The position numbers and the translations under genes are program-made. From assembly GCF_000002425.4 (NCBI RefSeq), contig NC_037267.1, forward strand, positions 13,355,423-13,419,422: 64,000 nt of DNA. The letters are read 5' to 3'. Shown here piece by piece: positions 22,917-34,200 of the stretch; the first letter of the stretch is position 1; every line of letters starts with the position of its first letter. The DNA is from Physcomitrium patens (lineage: Eukaryota; Streptophyta; Bryopsida; Funariales; Funariaceae). A model generated the notes under the pieces. It ran no database searches. It was given only the letters and a program-made list of their open reading frames with translations, and was not told the origin of the DNA.

Positions 22917-24715
22917 GAAGCTATGTATTTTGAATCCTCGTCAGGTATTTTAGGTAAAGACCAAATTCTTTCCAGTGCAGTGTATGACTTCCTTACGGCA
23001 ACCAGTGATACAGGGGAACTTTCTAATGACAATCAAGCGATTGTAGTACTCGTGTTGAGCTTCTGTACGTCTCTTTACCATCTATGTAGCCGTGTGAAGA
23101 GGGTAGGGTTGTTCGCTAACCACACAGGGAAGTCAGTGACGCGGATGTCAATCCCACTTTATGTATTTTTTGCCCTGATGATAAATTGTACACACATCTA
23201 CTGTAACTGCGAAATTACTAGCTCAATGACTCTCCAGAGCATCATCCGTTTATTCTAAGTCTAGTTTTATGGCATATGCTGTTTGATTGAACTAACTACA
23301 TAACAGTTTAGACTTGCAATGTTATTTCTGCCGCTGGTGTTAATGTTTATTTGAAACTGCATTTCGTGCACGTTTGTCTCTCGCCCGTTTCTGTTGTCGT
23401 GTTCTGATCTACTCCTATATTGTTCCAGTTTCCTACAGTTTGCACTAGTGTTGCTTACAGCTTATGCGTGTGTTTATTGAGTCCCTGTGCTTGTTGAGCA
23501 TTTTAAGATTAACCTCTAAACAACAAAGTCTTTCTACCAATAAGCTTTAAAGTTTTAAAGCAAGATACGCTCTACCAATAATTTAAAAGACATGTTGTCT
23601 TCCTTTTTAAAGAAAAATTGTATCTATTACCTACTAATAACTATTGTTTTTCTCTAGTTGCTTGCTAATAAATAATGTAATTTTTAATAAAAGATTCTTT
23701 GTTTATTTGCTTTAATAATCTGGCTAATGTCCTTCACATTTTTCTGATAGAATTATAAAGTAGATAGTATTAATTCCAAAAAGCCAAATAAAATTAGTTC
23801 ACAAGAATAATAATTTTTGGGAAAAAATGAAATTGACCAATGTGCATTGTGATTTGAATATTAGTAGCTGGGACTCATTTGATGTGTTACAATTACAATA
23901 AATGTATCATTATGACACTGACAAATAAATTTACTTGTAATGTATAAAGAGCATTTCAAATCATTATTCTAACTAAAAAAATACAAGAACTTCATTTTCA
24001 TTTTCTGAAGAAGTTATGAAAAGAATAGATGTAGTTCATTCAAAAAACGATAAATCTACATATGACATTATGCAAAATTACTCCATCGAAAATAGAACAG
24101 AACAAGTTTTGTTTTTCCTGAGAGAAAAAATGATGACTTATATTTCTTTATCAAATTTTCATGTAATTAAAATTTTACATCTTGCTGATTTGCTGTTCCC
24201 TTTTAAGAGAATTGCTGTTAATAGGGAATGAGAGGCTAATACAACCAGTCTAGAATTCGACCCAGCTCGTCTGTAAACAGGCATTTCAGTGTAGAATCCT
24301 GTCCTAAATGGTAAACTCTTTGAGCTTTCTTTCATCAGTGTTGTCTAACTTAACTCAGAATCATCAGTTTTCCGCTGATCCACATGACCCAGATGGAAGT
24401 CCTCCACAAAATGAGGATGAAAGCTGCCGATAACATGTGACAGTCAAGGTTTTTAATTGCTGCATACTAAAGATAAAAATTCGTAGTTTTGAAACACCAT
24501 TCCGGGAGGATGAATGCGACTTAAGACTTTGTATTCTGCAAAAATATGAAACATTGCAAGTAGTGCAGGCGAGGAAGAGAAGTATAAGCCTCTAGAGTTG
24601 GACAGAAAGGCGGGTTCTGGAAGCTTAAGTTATGCAGTATGCTAGAAATACTAAAGGTTTCAGCAACCACCGACATGGTGGGAATACTAAGTACCTCCAC
24701 CAGGGAGTGTCTATT
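22917..24715. other. Convergent 3' region between TRAPPC4 and PRS4
   Basis: The two genes end towards each other. An AT-rich patch (about 23560-24230) lies in the middle. Open frames such as 22923-23258 and 24016-24231 have no domain signature and most likely are chance. No RNA gene recognised. Confidence 0.55.
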
Positions 24716-27590
24716 CTAGATATGAAGCGCAACAGCTATCGAACCTGCAAGGCTCAGAATCTCAAAAGGTGCCTTTCCTATAACCGCTTTGACCGTTTTC
24801 GCACACGAGTCAGTCAACCAGAAGTGGGAAAATCCCTGAGAAGCACCTTCTGCAACACATCCCAAACCAAAAGCAATCAATAATAAAAGTAACCAAAAAA
24901 TTGAATCCAGCAACCCAGATTACACAAAATGTTCAGAGCTAAATTACACATGCAACAGCATGAGTGAGGTCTAATATCATTAGCATGCACAGTTGACCAG
25001 ACGTAGAGCTTGTGAAGATCATGTACCTCCATTATCGTGTTTAAACCGCTCCCATGATCTCTTTGGAAAAACCCCGTGAGTAACGTAAGCACTCACTTTG
25101 GCTGCTCCCTTGGATGCTAGAAGCATCTGCAGAGTGCAACCAATCCCCAAATGAAGAAATCAAAACACGGTCCGCGTTAAAATACTGTGAAGTCACCATG
25201 TATGCAAAATCTATCAAATGCACAGTCGAGAACTTTCGCTAAAGTAGCAAAAAGTAAATAAGTAATAATATTTAAAATGAAAAATAAAAGACAAAATCCT
25301 ATACTATGACAGGAAAAGATAATGGAATGTACTAAACTTACCTGACACTCAATCAAGGTGCCTCCAGATTGCACCAAATCATCTACAATTACAACATGAC
25401 GCCCCCTTGGGTCTCCCTCTTTCAGCTGCACAATTCTCTTGTTGCCATCTCTAACCTTCGTGCATGTGATCTGGCCAAATCCAAGCACTTCTTGTCAAAT
25501 TAAAGCTTCGAACTCGATATAGTATATATGACTATAGCCTGATTGCACTAAAATCTAGTTAAAGCTTCTAAACATGAGCATGTATAAACAAAGAACTTTC
25601 GTACGAAAGTATTAATACCATAGGGAAGTGCTCCATTGACTTATAAAATCGTTTCGAAGCACCTTCATCGGGAAATGCGATGGTCACCTGACACCAGCGA
25701 CAAGGTACAATCAGATCCGGCTTCCACAGGGACGTCAAAAACTTTGAACTAATCAAAACAAAATTCCAAAACAAAGACTAATCTTGAGAATGTTCACCTT
25801 CGCAAGTACAGATAAACAATACACATTTTAAGCAATTGACACTACAAACAGAGAAAACCACTCACATTGTTGGAGTCGGGAAGCTGTTGGAGGCGATGTA
25901 TAAGTAATGGTATACCACTCTCAAAGCATGGTAGCACATTGTCACCGAAGTAAAACCTTTCCTGAAAATCATTACTCGGACTGAATATCAGATGCGCCCA
26001 TGTATACTTGGGTAACGAGGACAAATTGAAACTTAGTTAAAAAAGAGGTTATCCTAAAGAAACAAAAGGACGATGATATTCTAGCAAATCTATGAAAAAA
26101 AGACAGAATTCACGTGTGCAGAGACGATTTCATGCACATTTAATGATAAGAAACTCTTGAACGCAGCATCCAAAAAGCTGGCACAACTTACTTGAAGCGC
26201 GTGGATATCGAAGATGACAAGACTTGTTGGCCCACCCCTTGAAATTGGAATGTTGGAAAGAATCCTTGCTAGCGTAAATGCAGTTGCAATATCCCCCTCG
26301 TCTTCCATGCGCTCCAACGTCCCAGTGGGAAAAAATGGCAACACCAGAGTGAAAGATGCAACGAACATGCGAGGTAAAGCATAGATTATTGAGAGCTGCT
26401 CAAAAATAACTGCTGGGGAGCTAAATGATGCCAGGAACGCCACATGTTGACCACGAATCCCATGTGCATCCGGCACGAAAAGGTTCGGGAAACCATCAGC
26501 AAATGCTCTGTTTTATCACGACAGACATTTCTATTAAGTATCAAGGAGCATCAAATGACTTCGTTTGAATGAACCTCGAATGAAACACACGCATGATTTT
26601 GTGGATGCGTTTCAGGGCATAAGCTAGAAGTGCACCCGATCGAGAAATTTAGGACCCAAAGACTCCCCTTCCAAATACCCACAGATTCATATTACCAGTT
26701 CGCAAAACAAGGAAGGAACCACCTAATCACTTACTCATCAATTCCTTACACGACATTGATTATCGCGACGGGACAAGGATGTTATTAGACAACGCACTCT
26801 GATCCAGATTGATTGTCGTGCCCAGCTCTAAACGCAAACCATAACAGCCTTAAACCCTTCAACCCTGAAACCTGCCCAAGTGAAATGAAATGGACACAAA
26901 CCCCCATTTAATTGAGTTGAGCGTAATAGATTCAGTCTCTGCAGCTACTCGCCGTGCAAGTTCTTCTGTTTCTTCGCAATAAAATAGGTGAACCTGGCAC
27001 AAAAAAACAGAACTTCTGGAACCTTACATTCTTCAAGATTAGGTGAATAACTACGGTAAAGAACGTAATTCAACATGAAACTTGTGAGATTCCAAAATTT
27101 TATCGTAAGAGCAAATGCTTCGCCATCTAAATGTACTAAGGTGACCCATGAATGCCTGAGGTTTCGTCCATAGGGTCGAAATCATGTAAACCGAGGATCT
27201 GAATATCCCCTAAATTACGGCACATGCTCGAATGACAGCAACAAAAGAAAGGCTGTGAGGAGAGTTGATATTCGGTTGCGTCCAAAGTGCCACAATCAGC
27301 CATTTCAAAACATTCAATAACATCCACAATCACACAAAGCCATCTCAATTGAATTAGCTCCAATCATACAATACCTGCTTGTTGCGCTTCTTTGAATGCT
27401 TCGAAATATCCACGTTCAGGTTGAGGTCGCTGGCGTCAACCCCAGAGCCAATTAGCGCGGCACTGATAGGAATGGTGGAAATACCAGCATAAATGTCGGA
27501 TTTAGGCGGGCCAGGGGCGGCCTCTTCCGCTTCGGCAGCGGCTACACTCGCAGCAGCTGCAGCCTCATGGGGCTGCAAAGAATTTGGCAT
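24716..27590 (-). CDS. PRS4: Ribose-phosphate pyrophosphokinase 4 (phosphate-independent), eight exons
   Basis: Exons (minus): 27590-27375, 26993-26902, 26507-26192, 25961-25866, 25687-25619, 25470-25342, 25126-25027, 24849-24716. Together they give about 383 residues, all with GT/AG borders. It makes PRPP from ribose 5-phosphate and ATP for purine, pyrimidine, His and Trp synthesis. The PRPP-binding loop [13 protein letters not shown] lies at residues 289-301. Plant PRS3/4-type features are [48 protein letters not shown] and the C-terminal [14 protein letters not shown]. There is no clear plastid transit peptide, so it is probably cytosolic, as for plant PRS4. An Ala/Glu-rich N-terminal extension (about residues 9-27) is poorly conserved. 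An in-frame upstream ATG (27785) lies above the TATA box, so 27590 is the chosen start. Confidence 0.93.
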
Positions 27591-27845
27591 GGCGGCGGAG
27601 TGATAATCACAGGCGCAGTGGGAGGCGGGAGAACACAGATGTGCACAGAGTTGCGGTAAGAAAGAAGAGGGGCGGAGCATGAGAATGTTAATGTGCCCCT
27701 TTATACAAATAGAAAGAGCCACGTCATCCATAAAGCATGCACGACGGCCGAGACAGAGCTCGTCGGGGAAGACCAGGGCTGGCATCTTTTTCGAAGGACA
27801 TGTCGCATGACCCGGCCTTGTTTGATAAGCTTTGATGTGTAGGCT
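27591..27845. promoter_or_regulatory. Bidirectional promoter interval of PRS4 and D-cysteine desulfhydrase
   Basis: Only 255 bp separate the two start codons, which read away from each other. On the PRS4 side a TATA box (TATAAAGG, minus, 27698-27705) sits about 110 bp upstream of the ATG. An ACGTCA-type bZIP motif (27721-27726) lies just beyond it. No obvious TATA box faces the desulfhydrase. Confidence 0.6.
27698..27705 (-). promoter_or_regulatory. TATA box of PRS4
   Basis: The minus strand reads TATAAAGG, predicting a transcription start near 27665-27675 and a leader of about 80 bases before the ATG at 27590. Confidence 0.6.
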
Positions 27846-30800
27846 ATGGCTATGGCGTCAATCATCGGTCATTGCCCCAACCGCCCCTCTGTCCTTCTTG
27901 CGAGCCTTCTTCAGAACAAATCCTGCAATTCTCGCGCTGTTGGAGAGTCGAGAATCGCGAGCATTCATCAGTTTTCTGGCGAGGGGGGTGGGGAATTGCG
28001 GCGAGGGCAAAGAGTGAGGAGGGCGCGGCGAAGGGGGTTTGGGTTGTCTGTGACACGATCCATGGCTGGGAGTTCGGAGCAGGAGGTTCGGGGAGGAGAA
28101 TCAGTGGGCAGGCCCGAAATGCTGACCACAGCGTCATACTCTCCGCCATCGTGGGCTTCTAAATTGCACCCCTTGCCGTCGCAGTTTTGTACTTTGGGCC
28201 AGGTGAGAAGTGTCCCCTTGCGCAACATTCGTGTTTCTCACAAGCTTTACTTCTAATTCTTCTTCTTCTACTTCTTCTGCATGAAACCTCATTTATTGGC
28301 GGAGATGACAAGAATTTCTTGATTTCAAAGAATGTTGTTGGACGCAAGGCGGGCTTATTAAGGGTTTTAGAAGATGAAAGAATCCCAGCTAATGCAGCTC
28401 CTTTCGTTTCACCAGTTCCCAACACCAATTCATCGGTGGAATCTTCCAGGCTTGCCCAAGGATACTGAGGTTTGGATCAAGGTAATTGGAGAAACACAAC
28501 AAAACTATCTCTATGTTGATCTACATGAGCGTTCTAGTTCTCTTCGGATGTTTGATTAGAATGGGAGTTCATATTTACGACAAGCCATTGGATTTTGCAT
28601 TGGCATAGTTTGATGGATATGGATATTGCATATGTCCGTTCAGTTGATGTATCGGACGTTTCTAGTTCAGGTTGAGCTGAAGCACTTTGCAGAGAGATGA
28701 TTTGACAGGGATGCAGTTGAGCGGCAACAAGGTTCGGAAGCTTGAGTTTCTCATAGCAGATGCTAAAGCTCAGGGTGCCGACTGTGTGATTACGATTGGA
28801 GGCATTCAAAGCAACCATTGTCGCGCCACAGCCGTGGCAGCCAAATATTTTAATCTCGATTGCTACCTCATACTGCGTACCAGTCGAGTAAGCTCGTCGA
28901 TCTGTCATCTTCATAAATGACGGCATAGTTACATCTGCTGCCCACCTTGACCGCAGCAAATGTGCGAATGGCAGCTTTACATGGAACTAGTTGTATTATT
29001 GCCTTGAAATTGTTGATTTTATTGGGATGTTTGATATGCTCTATTCTCTTGACATAATCTTCTGCTAAGTCATTGTGAACCATCTTTCTCGTGCCCGATA
29101 TTCCATGCGTCCGAGTCTGAAGGTTTTGTCCTAAAATCTCTATGTCGTATTGCAGACGGTTGTAGAACAGGATCCAGGATTGGAAGGAAATTTGCTGGTT
29201 GAGCGGATGGTTGGGGCTCATGTGTCATTGGTGTCGAAGGAAGAATATGTTCAGCTTGGTAGTGTGGTGATTGCACTTTCCTTCTTTCTTCACAAGTCCC
29301 AAATCAGATCTTATTTCTAGATTTAATGATTCTAGGCCAAGTGATCCATCACTTTGTGATACATATATGGCCTCTCAAGCTTGTCATTTGGTACCTTCTT
29401 GTGATCGTTTGCAGCAAGCTCTATTATAATGATTTTAAATTCGTAATTTGTGTTTCAGGGCCTTGGAAAGCTTCTCACAGAGAAATTGAAAGCTGAAGGC
29501 AGGAAACCGTATGTGATTCCTGTGGGTGGATCTAATTCTCTTGGTACTTGGTATGCCCTCCACATATCATTTTATAACTTGTACTTAGTGGCGTAAATGA
29601 ACTCTATAATTCAGATTAGGATTTGGGGGGCGTTGCTCTGGAGTACTTCTAATTGGCACGGTTACATGGTTTACATTGCTATACATGTGACTTATGTTGG
29701 TGACAGGGGGTACATAGAGTTCGTGAAAGAACTTCAAGGTCAACTGGAGGGCGGTAAGGTCTCAGGTATCAAGCATTTTGACGATATTGTCATGGCATGT
29801 GGAAGGTGGGTGCTGCTGGAGTCACAATGGTCACAGGAAGTAATAGGTTTTGGTTCGGTTTCTTTTTTCTGTACCTTTTTTTTTATTTTTATAATGGTGA
29901 TATTTTTATTGAAATGGATTTTAAGGTCGTTATTTTCGACCTCTGAAAACATGAGTTGCTTGCAGTGGCGGTACGACAGCAGGGCTTGCATTGGCTGCTC
30001 ATTTGAGCAACCTTCAAACAAAGGTGTGTTTTGCCTTGTTGAATATTCTCCTTCTCTTGTGTGACCAATTGGATTCGCGATTTTACTTGAAGTAATTGAG
30101 TGGTTTTTATTTGGCTTTATTCAGGTGGTATTACATCTTGTGTTGTTATGAAAAACAGACTATTCAGGTGTCGGGCTGTAATGAAGCTTATAATGGACCG
30201 AGGTATAGATAGCATCACATGTTTGTAGCATAAGCAATGAAGATATTTAGGACTTCATTCCAGTTACGATAGTTTTCTGGGTCGAAATTCAAATTTACCT
30301 CTAATTTCTGACGGAAAAATTGCCTCTTTTCAGATTCACGCTTATGCAGTTTGCGATACCCCAGAGTACTTCTACGAGTATGTGCAGGGGCTTATTGATG
30401 GGCTGGATGCTGGCGTTAAGTCTGAAGACATTGTCAAAGTAGTCAATGTACGCCAGCTTTCCTTATTATGTGTTTTGCATCAAACCTGCTTGTTAAGCTT
30501 TCAAGTCGTGATTTGTTCAAAAGCTCACATGTGTGGTTGTGCAGCAATGTTATCTTGTAGGGCCTCATTGCAAAGGCTTGTCCATTGATCATTACAGTAA
30601 CATTCATGTCCCGATTATCATCCTGTGTCTAAATACTACTGAGATTTATCGCACCCTGGTATTTGTGTCACTTCTGCTGAATGGGAGCATCTGTGATTAA
30701 ATAGGCTAAAGGATTGGGGTATGCAATGAGCACAACAGAGGAGCTGAAGCTTGTGAAAGAAGTTGCAGAGTTGACCGGAGTCATCCTGGACCCTGTATAC

Positions 30801-31421
30801 AGGTGACAATAGTCGCTCGAATTTTTCACTAACTAATTCTACTAATCACCCTTTTCATTGAGTCTGCGTGTTCTTCTTTTGTTCAAATGCCCATCCAGCT
30901 CTCTTATGCTGGTCTGTAGAATTTCTAGAGGCATTTATCTGGCTGTCTTTTCTTTTCAAATTGATAACCTCTACAGCTTATCAAGCATATCCACGATGCT
31001 TATGAGCTGTTAGCCCTCTGTCTTCTTGGTTATTCAGAAGTTGCTTCAATCTTACTGTGTATAACTTCTCTTTTTTAAAGCTATCGGTGCTCTGGCTGTA
31101 TTAAATTGATGGAAGTACTTTCAGTTTGCTGCAAAAATTGTTTTTTATTTGCTGCAGCGAGAATGAAACAGGCTGGTTGATTTTGGGACACTGGGTTTTC
31201 ATGGTGTATACAGTGGGAAGGCGCTGATTGGAATGTTGAAGGATATGGCAGAGAATCCTTCCGAGTGGGAGGGGAAGAAGGTGCTGTTTGTTCACACAGG
31301 TGGCTTGCTCGGCATGTACGATAAGGTGCAGCAATTGCAGCCATTGACCAGCAAGTGGGAACGCTTTAAAATTGCTGAAACAGTCTTACAAGGTGGAGAT
31401 GGCAAGGGCAAAATGTTTTGA
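27846..31421 (+). CDS. DCD: D-cysteine desulfhydrase (PLP-dependent, ACC-deaminase family), ten exons
   Basis: Exons: 27846-28202, 28416-28481, 28693-28887, 29156-29266, 29459-29550, 29707-29805, 29966-30023, 30334-30447, 30705-30802, 31214-31421. They encode about 465 residues. The enzyme degrades D-cysteine to pyruvate, H2S and ammonia using pyridoxal phosphate. The PLP lysine is Lys154 in [22 protein letters not shown] and [15 protein letters not shown] are family motifs. Two residues separating D-cysteine desulfhydrases from ACC deaminases are present in the desulfhydrase state: Ser397 (VYSGK) and Thr425 (VHTGG). Residues 1-75 are Arg/Ser-rich with few acids and probably an organelle-targeting peptide. 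The exon 4 donor could be three bases earlier. Confidence 0.92.
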
Positions 31422-31765
31422 TCGACAGAGGGAACACTTGGGTTTCATGTGCTTGTGGTGAAGCTTTTTTCTTTTCTGTCAGAACCTTTCTGTTGGGCCC
31501 TGCAAGAATGCAATCCATGAAAGCTGCATTCATCAAAGCCGGGTTTTTTGTCGGTTTCTGAATTCATCCATCGATGCAGCTTTCTCACAATCAAAGTTGG
31601 TACCGATTCCGAGAATTTAATTTATAAATATATATATATATTTCAAGAGCCTCTTTGGTGGTCAAAATGGAGTTTTCATATATTTTGTAATTGAGAACAG
31701 ATCTCCTAACGGATCTCAACTCCCATTCCATCCATATCCAGAGCTTTGCAAAGGAAAAAAAATTG

Positions 31766-31766
<1 letters not shown>

Positions 31767-31794
<28 letters not shown>
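31767..31794. repeat. (TA)n microsatellite
   Basis: A run of about 13 AT units. Confidence 0.85.
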
Positions 31795-31797
<3 letters not shown>

Positions 31798-32448
31798 TTC
31801 CACTCTTAATTAATCCTTCTAAAATTAATAATCCCCTGTAATTCATCAAACTTTTAGGGATTAGTTCCATTCTACGCTGCATAATTAATAATCTTTGATT
31901 TCTTCTATATATAAATTGATTTTTAATGACTTTTATTAATCAGTAGAGGTAAATAACTGAGGCTATGGGGTTTTATAATTGGATAAAGCAAGGAAGTTAG
32001 TGGAGATGATTTAAGGCCTTAGTCAAGATGATTTATATCATGTCTTTAATATTCCTTCTCTGATGATTAATACCATTTGGTAATTAATATTTTTTTCTTG
32101 TTACAACCAATATAAATTAATAAAGAGAACATTGTGTGTTTATTTAGTTATCCAAATTTTCACCATTTTGTAACATGGATGAATGAATTGAAATGAGTAA
32201 ATGATATAGGTTTAATATTGTGAAGTATGTATATAAGCATATGTTCCAATGCCTATTGAAACTTATTAATCAAGATATATTAACAAAATAGAAAAATGCA
32301 AGAGCATCATCTTCAATATAAAAGAGTATTTAGAGTTAGTAAAAAGTGAAATTGGTGCAAATATTGAGCTAATCAAAGAGATCATGAAATGGATTGAATG
32401 TTATTTTATTACAATTTCAAGTGTGTAAACTTAAATCTTAATTTTTAA

Positions 32449-32456
<8 letters not shown>

Positions 32457-32486
<30 letters not shown>
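32457..32486. repeat. (TA)n microsatellite
   Basis: A run of about 14 AT units. Confidence 0.85.
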
Positions 32487-32488
<2 letters not shown>

Positions 32489-32574
32489 TATAGTTTTATT
32501 TTAGCATGTATTGACATAGCTTCTATAGTTTTATTTTTTATGAAGAGTCTCTTAAGATATATTTGACAAAAATT

Positions 32575-32790
32575 CCGAATAACAACATTTTTCATGCTAT
32601 GTAGAAAAAGAGTGCATTTCACCTCATTTTTTTTCTTAGGGTTTTTTGTTAATTTTTCTAAGTATAACAATAGAATAAATAAGGCTGCTTAATTTCAAAC
32701 GATCAAAGTATTTAAAAATTGTGTCTTCTCACCTTCTCTTGTAAAGTATAGAAACCTTCTAAGATATAATATAAGGCCTCAAACATGCCC
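32575..32790 (+). repeat. Diverged dispersed repeat, copy B
   Basis: Partner of 20600-20815, sharing ordered blocks such as CTATGTAG, TTTTTCTAAGTA, TCTCACCTTCT and AGATATAATATAAGGCC at similar spacing. The element type is unknown. Confidence 0.5.
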
Positions 32791-34200
32791 TTGTGGGTAC
32801 CAACTAATAGACATTTTCTTACATATATATATATACATATATACATACATCTGTATACCCACATTGTTGTATTATTTTTTAAATTTTGTTTTTAGTTTCC
32901 CATATTTGAAAAATTGAATAAAATCTCAGATGCTTTTACAAGACACCAAAACAAACAAATCAAAATAAATACAAAATATCACAATAATAAAAACATTAAA
33001 AACAAAATGAAAATGAGTATCCAAAATATTTGTACCTTTACAATGTTTGTGTCAAGAGTAGATTTCTGTTTTTATTTTAGTTTTAATTTTCTATCATTTG
33101 TGAAAAAACTTTACATTTTTTTTCCACTAACCATCTTTAAAACAACCAATTTTATAAGAGTGTAATATTCTTATACATAAGAAAATCTATCCATGTGAGA
33201 TTTTTGAAAAGGGATTCACTTCTTGATAGGCTTGTGTTTTCCACTAATTTCCAACTTGACTTAGATAGTTGTGTTAAATAAGAAATTTTCATTGCCCATT
33301 TGAGGGTTGTAAATTATTATTATTACTTTTGTTTGTTTGGTTTTTACATTCTCTTGGAGCAAACCATCCCTCTTTTGTGGTTTATTCATATAATATTTAT
33401 TAATACATAGGTGACAAATGCATTCTATAACAAATTCATTTCAAAAACTAGGTTCTTTGTTGATTTATTTGTTTTGTAAGTTTAGTTGATTTTACACTGT
33501 AGATTTTAGATTAAAAAAATATTATATCATAGTTGTTAAAAAACTAGTAGCGAAATTGATATTATGTTGTTTTGTCAAATAAATGCTTTTAATATATAGT
33601 GCAGGCGTAATTGTAATGTGCTTGGTCTGATTACATTAAACCTATCTAAATAGTAATAAGTTGTAGTTGGTGCAATAGTTATGTACCCATCTTCTTTATC
33701 AGTTTGCATTCATTAATGGCATTTGTGCTGACGTGTGTATATGAAGCAAACCCACAGAACAATAAATATGTGAATCCTTCATACCCAGGGATTGTTTGCT
33801 CTAAAAGAATGTCCAAAAGTAAATAAATGAAAAAACCAACAACATTCTCAATAAAAATAAAATTGAAAAAAGAAAAAATAGCTACAAGCAAGGAATTACC
33901 CAATTTCAATATTCACAAGAAAATGAATGAAACCTATAGCATCTCGGATGAATGCTTTGTAACTTATGGTTTGCTAGTAAGCAAAAACCCCACAATCTCA
34001 AATCCAAAACCATATTCACAATGCCCTCATTTTACAAACCTCGAAGAGTACGAGGGTGAAACAAGCTCATCACCTCATAAGGAAACAACAGTGCAAGTGG
34101 CACAAAACGAAAGGTGATAAAAGTTCATGGCAATTAGGGCAATAGAGAGGGGGTTTTGGTACACTTAAACCCTAAAATGGATGAACAATACCCACTAAAA

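Larger units (their letters stand above)
31422..34200. other. Desulfhydrase 3' region then AT-rich block
   Basis: After about 150 bases of 3' untranslated region the DNA becomes AT-rich. TA tracts lie near 31627-31642, 31767-31794, 32457-32486 and 32826-32850. Copy B of a dispersed repeat lies at 32575-32790. A 96-codon plus frame (33827-34117) is Lys/Ser-rich and not recognisable; I do not call it a gene. Confidence 0.65.

Noticed and set aside
27354..27785. Upstream in-frame ATG extending PRS4 by 65 residues
   Set aside because: The extension crosses a good TATA box at 27698-27705 and is Cys/His-rich with no family match; the ATG at 27590 is better placed.
31591..31803. Minus-strand frame with YIYIYI repeats
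   Set aside because: Translation of TA microsatellites downstream of the desulfhydrase gene.
33827..34117. 96-codon plus-strand frame in the AT-rich block
   Set aside because: Lys/Ser/Thr-rich composition follows base bias; no domain, splice context or neighbour supports a gene.
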